Assembly (NCBI GenBank): GCA_948146395.1
Contig: OX411559.1
Location: forward strand, 4,140,501-4,204,500
DNA: 64,000 bases
Reading direction: 5' to 3'
DNA from: Fragum whitleyi
Lineage: Eukaryota > Mollusca > Bivalvia > Cardiida > Cardiidae
Within the stretch, counting starts at the first letter, position 1; the number at the start of each line of letters is the position of its first letter. The notes below the pieces were generated by a model. The model saw only the letters and a program-made list of their open reading frames with translations, had not been told where the DNA came from and made no database searches. The position numbers were made by a program, and so were the translations under genes. Positions 1 to 10,700 of the stretch are shown piece by piece.

Positions 1-1
1 T

Positions 2-604
2 GAAACTGAACTAATCTGGTTAGCCAAAAGTGGAGCAAAAGTCGAGAACTCAACCTCTTGGCTAAGATCAAACATAGCAAGGAAGATCATACACCATGGA
101 GACCTCTGGGTTTATGTTTGGCTAGGGACGTGCAACCTTACATGCAAAAATAACAAATTTATAGGCCTGAAAACCGATACGGATGAAGAAATACAGCATA
201 TCACCAGAAAATACCACGAAATAACCAAAATAGTCAGCAAATACCCTGGAACAAAAGTAACATTTTTGGAAACACCTCTTTACTCTATAACAAAATGGAA
301 CACCAGAAAAGGACATAAAGACCCAGACAACTTCAAAGACCAAGATACTAAACTCCAAGAACAAATACAAACACTGAACGGCAAAATAAGACAGATCAAC
401 CGAGAACTGGGACACCACTCTCCAGAATTCCCATCTGACCTAAGCATCTCATCAAAATACAAAAGCAAGAAAGACCAAGACCATAAAACAAGAAAATACT
501 ATAATTTCAACCTGTATACAGACGGAGTGCACCCAAACAACACATTAGCAAAAGTTTGGCTGAAAAAGATAACAACACAAACTATCAGAGACTGTTGGGA
601 ATAA
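2..604 (+). pseudogene. LINE ORF1 C-terminal part, SGNH-hydrolase/esterase-like
   Basis: An uninterrupted frame of about 200 codons enters from the left edge and stops at 602-604. It holds two blocks that fit the SGNH/GDSL esterase fold: W-L-G-T-C-N-L-T (about codons 42-49, the position of the G-x-N block) and D-G-V-H-P-N near the end (the Asp-x-x-His block). The stretch between them is rich in Lys and Gln and may be coiled. Esterase domains in ORF1 are established for CR1-like elements, where they are thought to act on lipid or membrane substrates. The catalytic Ser block would lie upstream of the window. The fold assignment is an inference from two short motifs; this part of the frame is intact. 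Confidence 0.6.
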
Positions 605-638
605 ATGGAAACGGGAAGGCTAGTGTAAACATATTCAG

Positions 639-696
639 TCAGTACGGGTTTATCCGCGCTACACTGATACTGGTCAGTACGGGTTTCTCCGCGCTA
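639..696 (+). repeat. Duplicated 23-bp motif in the ORF1-ORF2 spacer
   Basis: TCAGTACGGGTTTATCCGCG at 639-658 recurs at 674-693 with one A-to-C change; each copy extends three bases further (CTA). The pair fills the spacer between the ORF1 stop (604) and the ORF2 start (705). It is more GC-rich than the flanks. A role as an internal promoter or a reinitiation signal is possible but not shown. Confidence 0.6.
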
Positions 697-899
697 TAAC
701 AACCATGTTTGCCCTGGCATTGGCTGTTCTATTCCTATCAATCAAAATTCCATCATTTGAAATTGCAGAAACAGGTTCTTTCCAACTTCAAATACTTGCA
801 CTAAACCCGAAACTGCACTCGTCGGGCCGCAGACCGATCACCTTACCAATTACAAATAATAAAAAGGCAAATATATTACTACTATCGCTACTCCTATCT

Positions 900-926
900 G
901 GAGACATAGAAACAAACCCAGGACCA
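900..926 (+). other. 2A-like translational recoding motif (G-D-I-E-T-N-P-G-P)
   Basis: Codons 66-74 of the second LINE ORF match the D-x-E-x-N-P-G-P consensus at which ribosomes skip the Gly-Pro bond. They directly follow a Leu/Ser-rich stretch, as usual for active 2A sequences. 2A sequences in the N-terminal part of CR1/L2-type LINE ORFs have been described in other marine invertebrates. Here the predicted break separates a 73-residue leader, starting with a hydrophobic signal-like segment, from the PHD-endonuclease-RT protein. Activity is inferred. Confidence 0.85.
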
Positions 927-3900
927 AAATGCAAACAACAGAGCATCTTCCCTTGTGGTCTTTGTGAACACCCAGTGACATGGGACTGCAAAGGAGTAGC
1001 TGTGATGGATGTAACTTATGGCATCACCAATCCTGCATTGAGCTATGCACACAAGACTTTGAACTACTTGAGAGATCAAACGTACAATGGCTGTGCTGTA
1101 AATGCGATAGCATCAATATCACAACTTTCACCTTCAGGAGCTACGAATTAAGTACATCAAACATCTATCAGCCACTAACATCAATAAACGATACTATGGA
1201 AACGATCAAATCAGATGTATTCGGCCCACTCAAAACAAGCAGCCCTCTGTCTTATTCAAATAGCAGCAGAAACAGAACCAAAAGTATTACAAGCATTAAA
1301 TCTAGATCCAAATCAGAAAATGAAAATAAACTCCCAAACCCGAACAAACAAAACCTAAGAATAATGACAGTGAATTGTAGAAGCATCAAAGACAAACACC
1401 AAGAACTAACAGCCTCAATCAACTACTTGAAACCCGACATAATCTGTGGCACAGAATCATGGCTCAAGGGAGTCAAACCTGGAAAAAACCCAACAAGCGA
1501 TGCCATAAAATCATGTGAAGTATTCCCACCAAATTATACACCGTATAGAAACGACAGAGGAACACTTGGAGGAGGAGTCTTCATACTGGTTGAGAACAGC
1601 ATTATCTCGGAAGAACAACCTAATTTAGTAACAGATTGCGAAATAGAATGGATAAAAATCAAAACAAAAACAGTAAAGACATGTTCATCTCCTCATTCTA
1701 TATGCCAAAAAGAAACAAAAAAGACCTGCAAGAACTCGAGAAATCCCTTGACAAACTAAATGGCCATAAAAACATTATAATAGCAGGAGACTTCAACTGC
1801 CCAAATATAGACTGGGACCATCTCAGGACTACCTCAAACGTCGACAATGAAATCAAACAACAACTTATCAACACAACCAGCAATGCAGGACTCACTCAAA
1901 TCCATGGGGAACCAACAAGAGGTGAAAACATCCTTGACCTAGTATTCACATCAAATCCATCTCTAATCAAATCCTCTGTCAGTGTACCTGGTATATCAGA
2001 TCATAGCATTGTTATCACTGACATGGAGATAAAACCACATTACCAAACAAATAAACCAAGAAAATGCTTCATCTATTCAAAAGCAAAATGGAACCTACTA
2101 CAACAAGCCATAATCACCATCACAGAAAACGTCAAAAAAATTATCCAAAAACAAAACTCAATCCACACTTCCTGGGATTACTTTAAAAAATCACTTCATG
2201 AAAGCATGGACAAATACATACCATCCAAAATAATAAGATCCAAGCACTCAGTACCATGGATCAAGCATAGAGAAAGGAAAATGATAAGGAAAAAGAGCAG
2301 ACTTTATCGACAAGCAAAGAAAACAAACAATTGGAACAACTACAGACATTTTCAGAAAGAATGTTAAAGACACTTCAGAAGAGCAGAGTGGGAATACATA
2401 AACAACAACATAACTGAAGGACTCAAGGAAAACAACTCTAAACCTTTCTGGAAATACATAAAATCTAAAAGACAGGACTCATTTGGCATCGCTCCATTAA
2501 AATCAGGTAACAAAATGACAACCGACAGCAAAGAAAAGGCGGAAATACTAAACAAACAATTTCAGTCAGTATTTACTCAGGAAACAGATGATAACCTACC
2601 ACCCTTGAGCAGAAAATCAAAAAGCAGAACCAACATCAGTGACATCAGAATAAACGAGAAAGGAGTTGAAAAACTACTAAAAAAATAAACCCCAACAAAG
2701 CATCCGGACCAGACAATATACCGAATCGAATTCTAAAAGAATGTGCTGAGGAATTGGCCCCATGTTTTACAAATTTGTTCCAACAATCACTAGACTCAGG
2801 GGAACTACCAGAAGACTGGAGAAATGCAAACATCTCTTGTATCCTCAAGAAAGGGGACAAACATCTTGCAGAAAACTATCGTCCTGTATCACTTACCCCT
2901 GTTCCATGCAAATTATTAGAACATATCATTTGCCGCCACATGCTCAAACATCTAGAATCCAACAAAATCCTAACAACACTAAACCACGGATTCCGCTCAG
3001 GTTACTCCTGCGAGACTCAATTGATTACAACAATGAATGACTTCCTCCTACAATATTAAAACTCAAATCAAGTAGACATTGCCATACTAGACTTCTCCAA
3101 GGCTTTCGACACAGTTCCCCACAGAAAACTACTACACAAACTACAACACTACGGCATAAACGGAAACATCCTAAAATGGTTGACAGCCTTCCTTACAACA
3201 AGAACCACGAGAACCACAGTTGAAGGAGAACACTCGAATTCGGTACCTGTAGACTCTGGAGTCCCACAAGGAACAGTACTTGGTCCTTTACTATTTCTTT
3301 GCCACATAAACGACCTACCAGAAGTTGTAACATCCAAAGTTAGACTGTTTGCTGATGACTGCCTCCTATATCGCACAATAAACTCCTTCAAAGATCAACT
3401 AGAACTACAAAAAGACCTTGAAAATTTGGAAACTTGGGCTAAAAACTGCGGTATGAGGTTCAATGCAAAAAAAATGTTACATAATGAGCATAAGGAAACA
3501 AATCTCAAAATTCTACTCGCTTGACAATCACATACTCGAAGAGGTAAATGACAACCCATACTTAGGTCTTCAAATATCATCTGACTTGAAATGGACAACC
3601 CACATCAACAAAGTGGTGAAAAGGCAAACTCCACACTTGGCTTCTTGAGGAGGAACCTAAGACACTGTAATGAAAACTGCAGAAAAACAGCCTATGTCTC
3701 CATGGTACGATCACTGATGGACTACGGATCAGTTATATGGGACCCGTATCTACAAAAAGATATCGACAGACTAGAAAGAGTCCAACGAAAAGCTGCCAGA
3801 TTCATCCAACAAGACTATAGAACTCAACAAGATGGATTCATAAAAAACACTCTAGAAAAACTGGAACTACAACCACTCACCACAAGAAGAAAAAGCCTCA

Positions 3901-4266
3901 GACTCGTGATGCTGTACAAGGTGGTTGAGGGGTTGGTGCCAGGGCTGTCAGCAGAAAAATTTCTAAAAAGATCCAGACCAAGGAGAGCTGTAAGAGCCAG
4001 AAAATTTGAGGACTGTGTATCAGTAAACATTGTCAGCAACCAAATCAAAAATAATTCCAAGTGCTTTGAGACAACACATGCAAAAACTGTCCAATACAAA
4101 CAATCCTTCTTTGTGAAAACCATAACAGAGTGGAACAAATTGCCAGAAGAAGCAGTTTGCGCTAAATCGATAGGGGCATTCAAACAGCCCTGGACACTTT
4201 GGTCCATAAAGTCTAATCGCGCACTCCCCCGTCGCGTTAAAACCAGAAGTGGGAACTGCGACGTAA

Positions 4267-4296
4267 AGATACAGATACAGCTACAGATACAGATAC
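4267..4296 (+). repeat. (ACAGAT)n tail of the LINE
   Basis: About five imperfect hexamers with one interruption lie just past the conserved ORF2 end. Short tandem tails mark the 3' ends of many CR1/L2-type LINEs, so this is taken as the element end. Confidence 0.7.
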
Positions 4297-4299
4297 CCA

Positions 4300-4900
4300 T
4301 TGACGCTTTTTGACGCATATTGCCAAAAATTTCAAAAGCCAGTCTACAAAGAAAAGGCCAAGCCGGTGCAGACCGACGTGTTTACGCTAATTTTCTTTCA
4401 TGTTTGCCAATTTACAACACAATAAATAAACAACTGTAAAAACTGAAAAGACAAGAACAAGTCTACATCATATCTACGTACAGAAAGCTAATCAATTGGT
4501 AGGTAATCGAACTGTTGGTTGAAGTCCGGATGGGTTGGTTCTCGGACAAGTCCTATTTCCGGATAGAATGATTAATAGGTTACCAATCAACTCGGTCCAT
4601 CGCATAACTCGCCCCGGTCAACTAGGCCCCAATATATAGTCGATAGTAACATAGGTTATTTTTCATAAAATATGCGCAAGTTTTGTACAAACGATACCTT
4701 ACTCGGTTTTTCTTCATTATTTTAACTCCATATTTTTGTCTTTTTAGAAATATTTTATCGATTCATAGTTTGATTATGTACGATTCTAAGAATGACCCTA
4801 AAATTTCAACTTTTTAATTTTCTGATGCATAGGTAAATTTCCTTATAACTGAATGAAGATTGAATAACTTTTGTATTTGTAATACCAGGCTGTACCAACC
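4300..4900. other. No gene seen, downstream flank of the LINE
   Basis: AT-rich, with stops in all frames apart from short runs. I see no clear repeat structure or gene. Confidence 0.6.
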
Positions 4901-5137
4901 ATGTGTTTTCAGTATAGGGGTGCCGATACTTCTCTGACTGTAATCCAAAAGAAATAAATTTTGCACTTTTTAACCTTGTTAATATTGATTTGAATATGTC
5001 AGTCCCATACAATGGCAGCATATTCCATCGGAGGCCAAACAAATGTCTTATAACAAGTTTCCTCTGTAGTCTTTGGTCAGGAACCCTATCATATTGCTTG
5101 CCTTTTTGGTGATCATGTCAATGTGGGCATTCCACAT
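4900..5137 (-). pseudogene. Antisense remnant of a LINE reverse-transcriptase C-terminal region
   Basis: Read on the minus strand from about 5137 the text is W-N-A-H-I-D-M-I-T-K-K-A-S-N-M-I-G-F-L, then after a shift W-P-P-M-E-Y-A-A-I-V-W-D. This matches the end of CR1/Jockey-like ORF2 (compare T-H-I-N-K-V and Y-G-S-V-I-W-D-P in the LINE at 1-4300). Shifts and stops break it. It is a second, older LINE fragment in the opposite orientation. Confidence 0.75.
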
Positions 5138-6033
5138 AGAGCAGGGGTTGAAATTAGCACTGGCAAACTCGCAAAATGCAAGTGAAAATGGAAGATCGCG
5201 AGTGTCAAGCAACAACTTCTTGTATATTTTTGTAAGTCAAAAAAGAGTGGCGAAATAATTGAATTTTCTAATTCTTTTGCCAAAAATAAAGCAAAATTAA
5301 TGTAACCCCATCACGTTTGTAAGACACATGAATTACTTCACAATTCAATAAATCAAGCATTTCTTTGAAAAAATGAAACTAATATTGGTCAAAACTGATC
5401 CTTAGCATGTTTACCACGTGATATTTCATATCATGGTTGCAATTGGACATTTTGCGTTTAAGTGTCCAATGAAAGAATGTGTAATTTATGCTGGTTTCCT
5501 GGAAAAATGACGGGTGTAGCAGTTAAGAATTACCCTTTGAGAATGTTATTTATTTAAGCATGAAAAAATTTCAAATTTTGATTAAAACAACGGATAAGAA
5601 GTCAATATGGTGCTTCTTGGCTATTTTTGAAAATTATATTTGGGGAAATGTAACATGGCTGTTCTTCATTTACTTCTGTTTCTATATTATCAAGAAAGAA
5701 AATCAATCCGATAAACTGTTATAGAATTTGCCAGGGTCAATTTGATTTTGCGAGTTGGAAATTTGGGTTCTTGCAAGTTTCAGCGAGTGGCAAAGAAAAG
5801 TAAATTCATCCCCTGTACTCCTGTAGAGATGATTCGAATGAGTAACCACAACATTGGGTTTCATTGGGAAATAAAGACTTTAGACTGGGTTTACCCCATC
5901 TTATCTGTACCTCTACATTCCTGTAGAACCTTTGTGTCTTTGCCTGTTTTGATGCTCCTTTAAAGTAAAGAGTCTTCAGCAAAGAGTCTTGGTGTAGACT
6001 GGACACAATCAGGCACGTCATTGATACAAGGAA
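5138..6033. other. No gene seen; diverged foldback fragment near 5815-5910
   Basis: No exon is supported. At about 5815-5910 there is a copy of a repeat also seen at 9180-9320, 17045-17165 and 32230-32410 (shared words such as AACATTGGGTTTCATT and TACCCCATCT, or their complements). Confidence 0.5.
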
Positions 6034-6255
6034 TAGAAGATTGATTGAATGGGGTTTTACGTTGCTCTTAACATTATTTCAGTCATACTGTTATGGCTGG
6101 AGCACCTAGCAATGGATTCCTGGTATTTCTCACACCAGTACTACCATTACATCCTTTCTAGCCTCCAGCTGCTAGCCCACATAGGTCTACATTTATTAAC
6201 CCATTGGTGGAAGACAAATAGTCGGAAAGATTGAATGCCGCTGTGGAGGAATAGA
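6034..6255 (-). mobile_element. tRNA-derived SINE, family 1 (antisense copy)
   Basis: Begins with a (GATT)n-like tail and carries GGAGCACCTAGCAATGGATT, TCCTGGTATTTCTCACACCA and CTAGCCTCCAGCTGCTA, which recur in at least seven other places here (15291, 16108, 32505, 53402, 59181, 60122, 61083). The better preserved copies have a tRNA-like head. This copy lacks a clear head. Confidence 0.8.
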
Positions 6256-6373
6256 AGAGTACCCAGAACAGTTTCCTGAGGTACCCCTGATGATACTGGT
6301 GCTGTTTTAGAATGGCAGACTTCCCTGGTTACCTGTAGACTTTAGATAGGAAATCAGAGATCCAATCTGGGAA

Positions 6374-6737
6374 CAGGGGTGTGGAATTCCCATGCCCGAC
6401 TTGTCCGACTCGGGCTTTTGTACTTGCGGACAAGTAAATTTTTCTAAGCCACTTGTCCAAGGACAAGTAAATACCAGGGCAAATCTTGGAATGTTACTTA
6501 AAAGAATTAAGAGAGAAATCATCCAAATGTTCATATCATAGGGTAGAAAACATTGTTTTTAATGAAGAAAATGCTGGATACCAGCATTTTCTTCATCAAA
6601 AGGCAATGGCAATGTTTTTTTTCTAATTTTTCTATTTACCCTTTAGTGGACAAGTTCATTTTGATCCTGGACAAGTAGAAAATCCGCTTTTACTTGTCCA
6701 GGTACAAGTGGAGAAAACTCGTATTTTCACACCCCTG
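6374..6737. mobile_element. Foldback MITE, CAGGGGTGTGGAA family, copy 1
   Basis: Termini CAGGGGTGTGGAA and TTTTCACACCCCTG are inverted repeats. The two halves repeat ACTTGTCC words in inverted order, and the centre is a hairpin with arms GAAGAAAATGCTGG/CCAGCATTTTCTTC. GGGAA flanks both ends, a likely 5-bp target duplication. Related copies lie at 20950-21299 and 61491-61818, and a diverged one at about 16650-17032. Confidence 0.85.
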
Positions 6738-6916
6738 GGGAACGTACAGAAATGTACAAAGCGTTGTAACTTTAATTTAAGGTGTTTGTTGGGGAATTTA
6801 TCAAATGCCTTACAGAAATCAAGAAGATTGGCATCTTCTTGTTCTGACTTGTTGAGGCTAGCTAAGAGGTTTTTGATTGTGAGCACAAATTTCAAAGATC
6901 CAAAATTGCTTCATTT

Positions 6917-7618
6917 TCAGCTCCACTGGTTGAAAGCCACTGGGGTTATTGTCATGGCGTTGTGTCAGTTGTGCATCAGCCTGTGCATCCGTGTGTCCGG
7001 TTGTTAACTTTTTCTTTAAAAATCTTCTCCTCAGAAACTACTGGATGAATTTCAACCAAACTTCACAGGAATGATCCGTGGGTGACCCTCTTTCAAAGTT
7101 GGTCAGGAAATTTTGATTCAATGAAAAACATGGATTTAATGGGCGCCGCTAATTTCCAAATATGGTAAAAAGTGAGTTTTCTCAGATTCTAATTGATGGG
7201 TACCAATCAAATTTTACATGAATGATCCTTGTGTGATCCTTTATTAGTCTACAAAAAACTATTTTGATAGGATGGAAAATATTCATTGAATGGGCGGAGG
7301 TCATTTCTCTATAGGTTATATAGTGAAAACTTTAAAAATCATTTTCTCAGAATATTACTGATGTATATCATTCAAACATTTTTGGTATGATCTGTGGGTG
7401 ACCCATTATATTGCAGCCAAAAATTATTTTGATTGGATGAAAATTATGTCTTTTATGGGCGGAGGTTATTTCTCTATATGTTATATAGTTGAAACTTTGA
7501 AAACCATTTTTAACATCAGTAGAAAACAAAATATCTAAAAATCTAGTCAAAACTTTCATTTGCATTTACAAGAATTTCAGGCCTGTGGAGGGACTCAAGC
7601 CAGTCATGGCTTTCTAGT
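6917..7618 (-). mobile_element. Hairpin-ended tandem-repeat element (reverse orientation)
   Basis: Right end, read on the minus strand: AACTAG, then a hairpin AAGCCATGACTGGCTT, then CTCCACAGG. Left end: CTCCACTGG with a degenerate inverted partner CCACTGGGG. Between lie about three diverged 120-150-bp units (repeated words such as GGGTGACCC, TGGGCGGAGGT and TTATATAGT). This matches the architecture of elements at 46311, 51116, 56045 and elsewhere. It ends 32 bp before the first recognised Staufen exon. Confidence 0.6.
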
Positions 7619-7649
7619 TTTGCTTCAAACACATTTCAATTTTTTTTAG

Positions 7650-7782
7650 ATAATGAAGTCCACAGCTACAAGTGTTCAACCTGGTATGCAGATGAAGCAA
7701 AACATGAGCAAACAAAACTACCCTGGACTTGTCCATATAAAGGGAGGTAATTCACCAATGGGAAATTATCAGACACCTGCTG
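7650..7782 (+). CDS. stau: Staufen exon 1 of those recognised (N-terminal tail)
   Basis: A pyrimidine-rich acceptor ends at AG 7648-7649, and the donor is CTG|GTAATT. The ATG at 7653 opens the only long frame. It encodes a Gln/Met/Asn-rich tail (about 43 residues) without a domain. The last base of the exon completes a Gly codon with the first two bases of 8908, which supports the junction. Because there is an acceptor just before the ATG, a 5' untranslated or coding exon must lie upstream; no stop precedes the ATG within the exon. Confidence 0.75.
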
Positions 7783-10700
7783 GTAATTATATTTTAATTT
7801 ATGATATAGACTATGTCACAGGAGTGAAATTATTCCATACTATATATCAATGGCTCTGTCCGATACAGTTGCAACTGCCTATATGTTTATAGGCAGTTGC
7901 AACCGTCTTGCGCTTAGCCATCTATATGATTCAATCACAGAGAACCTTTTAAAACTCAATCATACACTCATAGAAATATTCCCATTGAATAACACCGGTG
8001 TGGTGTCCGTGGTCTAGAGGAAGAGCATCAGCCTCATGACCCAAATTTTCCTGGAAGCAGAATCAAGAGGGATTAATCTAAGTTATAAGAACTTGTTTCC
8101 CAATCGATGTAAAATAATTTGGTTTAATCCGAAACACTGGTATTCATTGCAGTGATGCTTTTATACTTGTGTAATAACTGTAAGTGATATTGTAGTATAT
8201 ATTAATGTCTTTGTAACTGTGAAAATTATATCATAATACATATGATGACAGCAATTTACCCATTGCCTTATATGATTTTGGTAATGGTAAACGAGCAATA
8301 GATTTTAAGAATTAACTCAGTTATTTGCAATAAACCAGCTTATTTATCTGATATTTTTAAAATATGCATATATTTACTGTGAAAATTATATCATAATGCA
8401 TATGATGACAGCAATTTACCAATTGCCTTATATGATTTTGGTAATGGTAAACGAGCAATAGATTTTAAGAATTAACTCAGTTATTTGCAATAAACCAGCT
8501 TATTCATCTGATATTTTTAAAATATGCATATATTTACTGTGAAAATTATATCATAATGCATATGATGACACAATTTACCCATTGCCTTATATGATTTTGG
8601 TAATGGTAAACGAGCAATAGATTTTAAGAATTAACTCAGTTATTTGCAATTAACCAGCTTATTCATCTGATATTTTTAAAATATGCATATGTTTCTTGTA
8701 ATGTCTGTGTTTTATAAATGATTTTATAAGTTGTTTGTTTATATATGCATAGAGGGCCCACAGGGAAAACTGGGTTCACCCAACTGTGTAGCCTCTTTTA
8801 ATAAAGTCTTTATTATTATTATTATTATTTAACTTTTCATTTGATACTCATTTAATTCTTGGCATTCCACTTTCAATACCAGTTACCCATAAAAAATCAT
8901 TTTCCAGGAGCGGCGAGTCAGATTTCATCAAAATCTGCTTCAACAGGTGTCTCTACCAACAATCCTCTCTATGCCACTTCCTTGGCCAATCAGAATGGTA
9001 CTGTAGGTCATGTGACCCAATCCCAGTCACATGACAAATCACATGATGGCGTCAAGGAAGTGAAGCCTGATAAACAAGAATCTTCCAACTTGGCAAACAC
9101 TAAAGAGAAAACCCCGATGTGTCTGGTCAATGAGTTAGCCCGGTATAACAAGGTAATCAAACTAACACTGAGGTACAGACAAGAGGGGGTAAAGCTGGTT
9201 GAAAATCTTCATTTCTCAATAAAAACCCTATGTTGTGGGTACTCTTTTGAATCATCTCTATATAATATACATGTGTATATTGAAATACTTTTGATTGAAA
9301 TACCCCCTCTATCTGTAGGCCTGAAACAGACATCAGAAAAATTTTGGACTATAATTTCAAGTATTTTAACCCTCGTCATGCTGAATTTGAATCACTCTTG
9401 GCTCAAGTTTTCCTTCAATGATAAAGTGGAAAATAGAATACTGTATTCTAATATCAGGCTGCAGGTCTCAGTCTATACTTCCTTTATTTTGAAGGAAATA
9501 AAAATGTCGCAGATCTTTTTTTCTCTGATATCATTGATTTATTTATAGCCTCAGATAAAAGATAATCCGTGGCTTTAAGCCATTGACTCATGGTTCCATT
9601 GAGTCTTAATTGACTTTATTTGTATTTAATTAAAATCTTGCATAAAGTACATAATGACTGTATTGTACAGGTCATTCATCAGTACACCCTGGTAGACGAA
9701 CAAGGCCCAGCCCACAAAAAGACATTTTACGTCAAACTTCAACTGGGTGAGAAAGAGGAATATTCTGCATCAGGAGCGAGCATAAAGAAAGCCCAGCATG
9801 CTGCAGCTGCAATGGCTCTGGAGAAAACAGAGTTTAAACATCCCCCGCCCAAACCAAATAAACAGTTCTTGCTTACACCTGAAATACCTGAAGGCAAGTT
9901 TAGGGACTTTATTGTAGTCATTTGATGTCAGGTACAAATTTTTGGTTAAAACTTTTTACCTTAGATGGATGATATCCATAATTCCTGTTGTTTGGGAAAT
10001 ATTAATAGCTCAGCTGTTTACAGAGAAAACCTGAAGTATTGCTATGGCCTTGGGGTCGTCGTAATTGTCATTGATGTCATTGTCATGCAAATATTTTGAC
10101 ATTTTTGATATCTCTGAAGGCATTCACTTTAAAATTGGCACACATGTTCACCAACAAAAGAACAATCTATACTATAAAGAAGGGAAACTCTTGATACATT
10201 TTGTGCAAATTATGCCTCTTTATCGACTTGGATTTTTTTCACCATCTAGCACTCAACAGCTGAGCATAGGCACCTGTAGGTGGTTCTCATATTTATCCAC
10301 CTTACAAAATACATTAGTCAAGCGTAGGCTATCACATGTAGTGCTTTTCTTTCTTTTGAAAGTGTACTCTTTAGTAATAGCTAATTACTTTGAAGAAATG
10401 AAAAAAGTAAATACTGTCTATTTGTTCATTTAGGTCCTAACTCTATAACCCCTACGGTAGAACTGAATGCCTTAGCCATGAAAAGAGGGGAACCAGCTAT
10501 GTACAGAAATATAGAAAACAGGGCACCACCATATTACCAACAAAATTATGATTTTAGAGGAATGTACAACCAAAGGTATGAAGTGCTGAGAAATCTTGCC
10601 TTAGATAATATGTTTGGTATCATCACAGGGTTTTATGGGGCGCAGGTATTGTGAGTCTGAGACATGCAAAGAAGGAATTGGGACTCTCAAAACTATCTGC

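Larger units (their letters stand above)
1..4300 (+). mobile_element. CR1/Jockey-type non-LTR retrotransposon (LINE), cut by the window edge and inactive
   Basis: Seen: an SGNH-like ORF end (2-604), a 100-bp spacer, then a broken second ORF with 2A-like motif, PHD finger, apurinic-type endonuclease and reverse transcriptase, ending at a short (ACAGAT)n tail at about 4267-4296. Esterase and PHD modules, plus the closing region (Y-G-x-V-I-W-D-P followed by L-E-R-V-Q-R), are typical of CR1-like elements. The 5' end lies outside the window. At least five frame changes and two internal stops make this copy non-functional, unless some of the homopolymer changes are sequencing errors. It lies in the same orientation as, and about 3.3 kb upstream of, the first recognised Staufen exon. 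Confidence 0.9.
705..4313 (+). pseudogene. LINE ORF2: leader, 2A-like motif, PHD finger, endonuclease, reverse transcriptase (broken)
   Basis: Frame A (705-1151): a hydrophobic N-terminus, a 2A-like motif at residues 66-74 and the first Cys pair of a PHD finger. Frame B (to 1759): the remaining PHD ligands (C-D-G-C, H-x-x-S-C, C-C-K-C) and the endonuclease start, with V-N-C-R-S and T-E-S-W-L holding the metal-binding Glu. Frame C (to 2367): A-G-D-F-N at about 1783-1797 and S-D-H-S-I-V. After a stop at 2365-2367 the same frame continues to about 2688, then shifts into the reverse transcriptase: K-A-S-G-P-D, a stop at 3057-3059, L-D-F-S-K-A-F-D, S-G-V-P-Q-G-T and F-A-D-D at 3348-3359. Two more shifts (about 3465, 3625) precede the C-terminal region. 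Shifts at 2688 and 3465 fall in A-runs. All catalytic motifs survive, so the insertion is not very old. Confidence 0.9.

Noticed and set aside
1..4300. Active LINE
   Set aside because: At least five frame changes and two internal stops, even if a few may be read errors.
8798..8806. AATAAA as a poly(A) signal
   Set aside because: It is the 3' end of a retroposon with TTA tail inside Staufen intron 1.
8859..9548. 229-codon open frame taken as a whole
   Set aside because: Only 8908-9152 is exon; a donor at 9153 and the conserved continuation at 9671 show that the remainder is intron.
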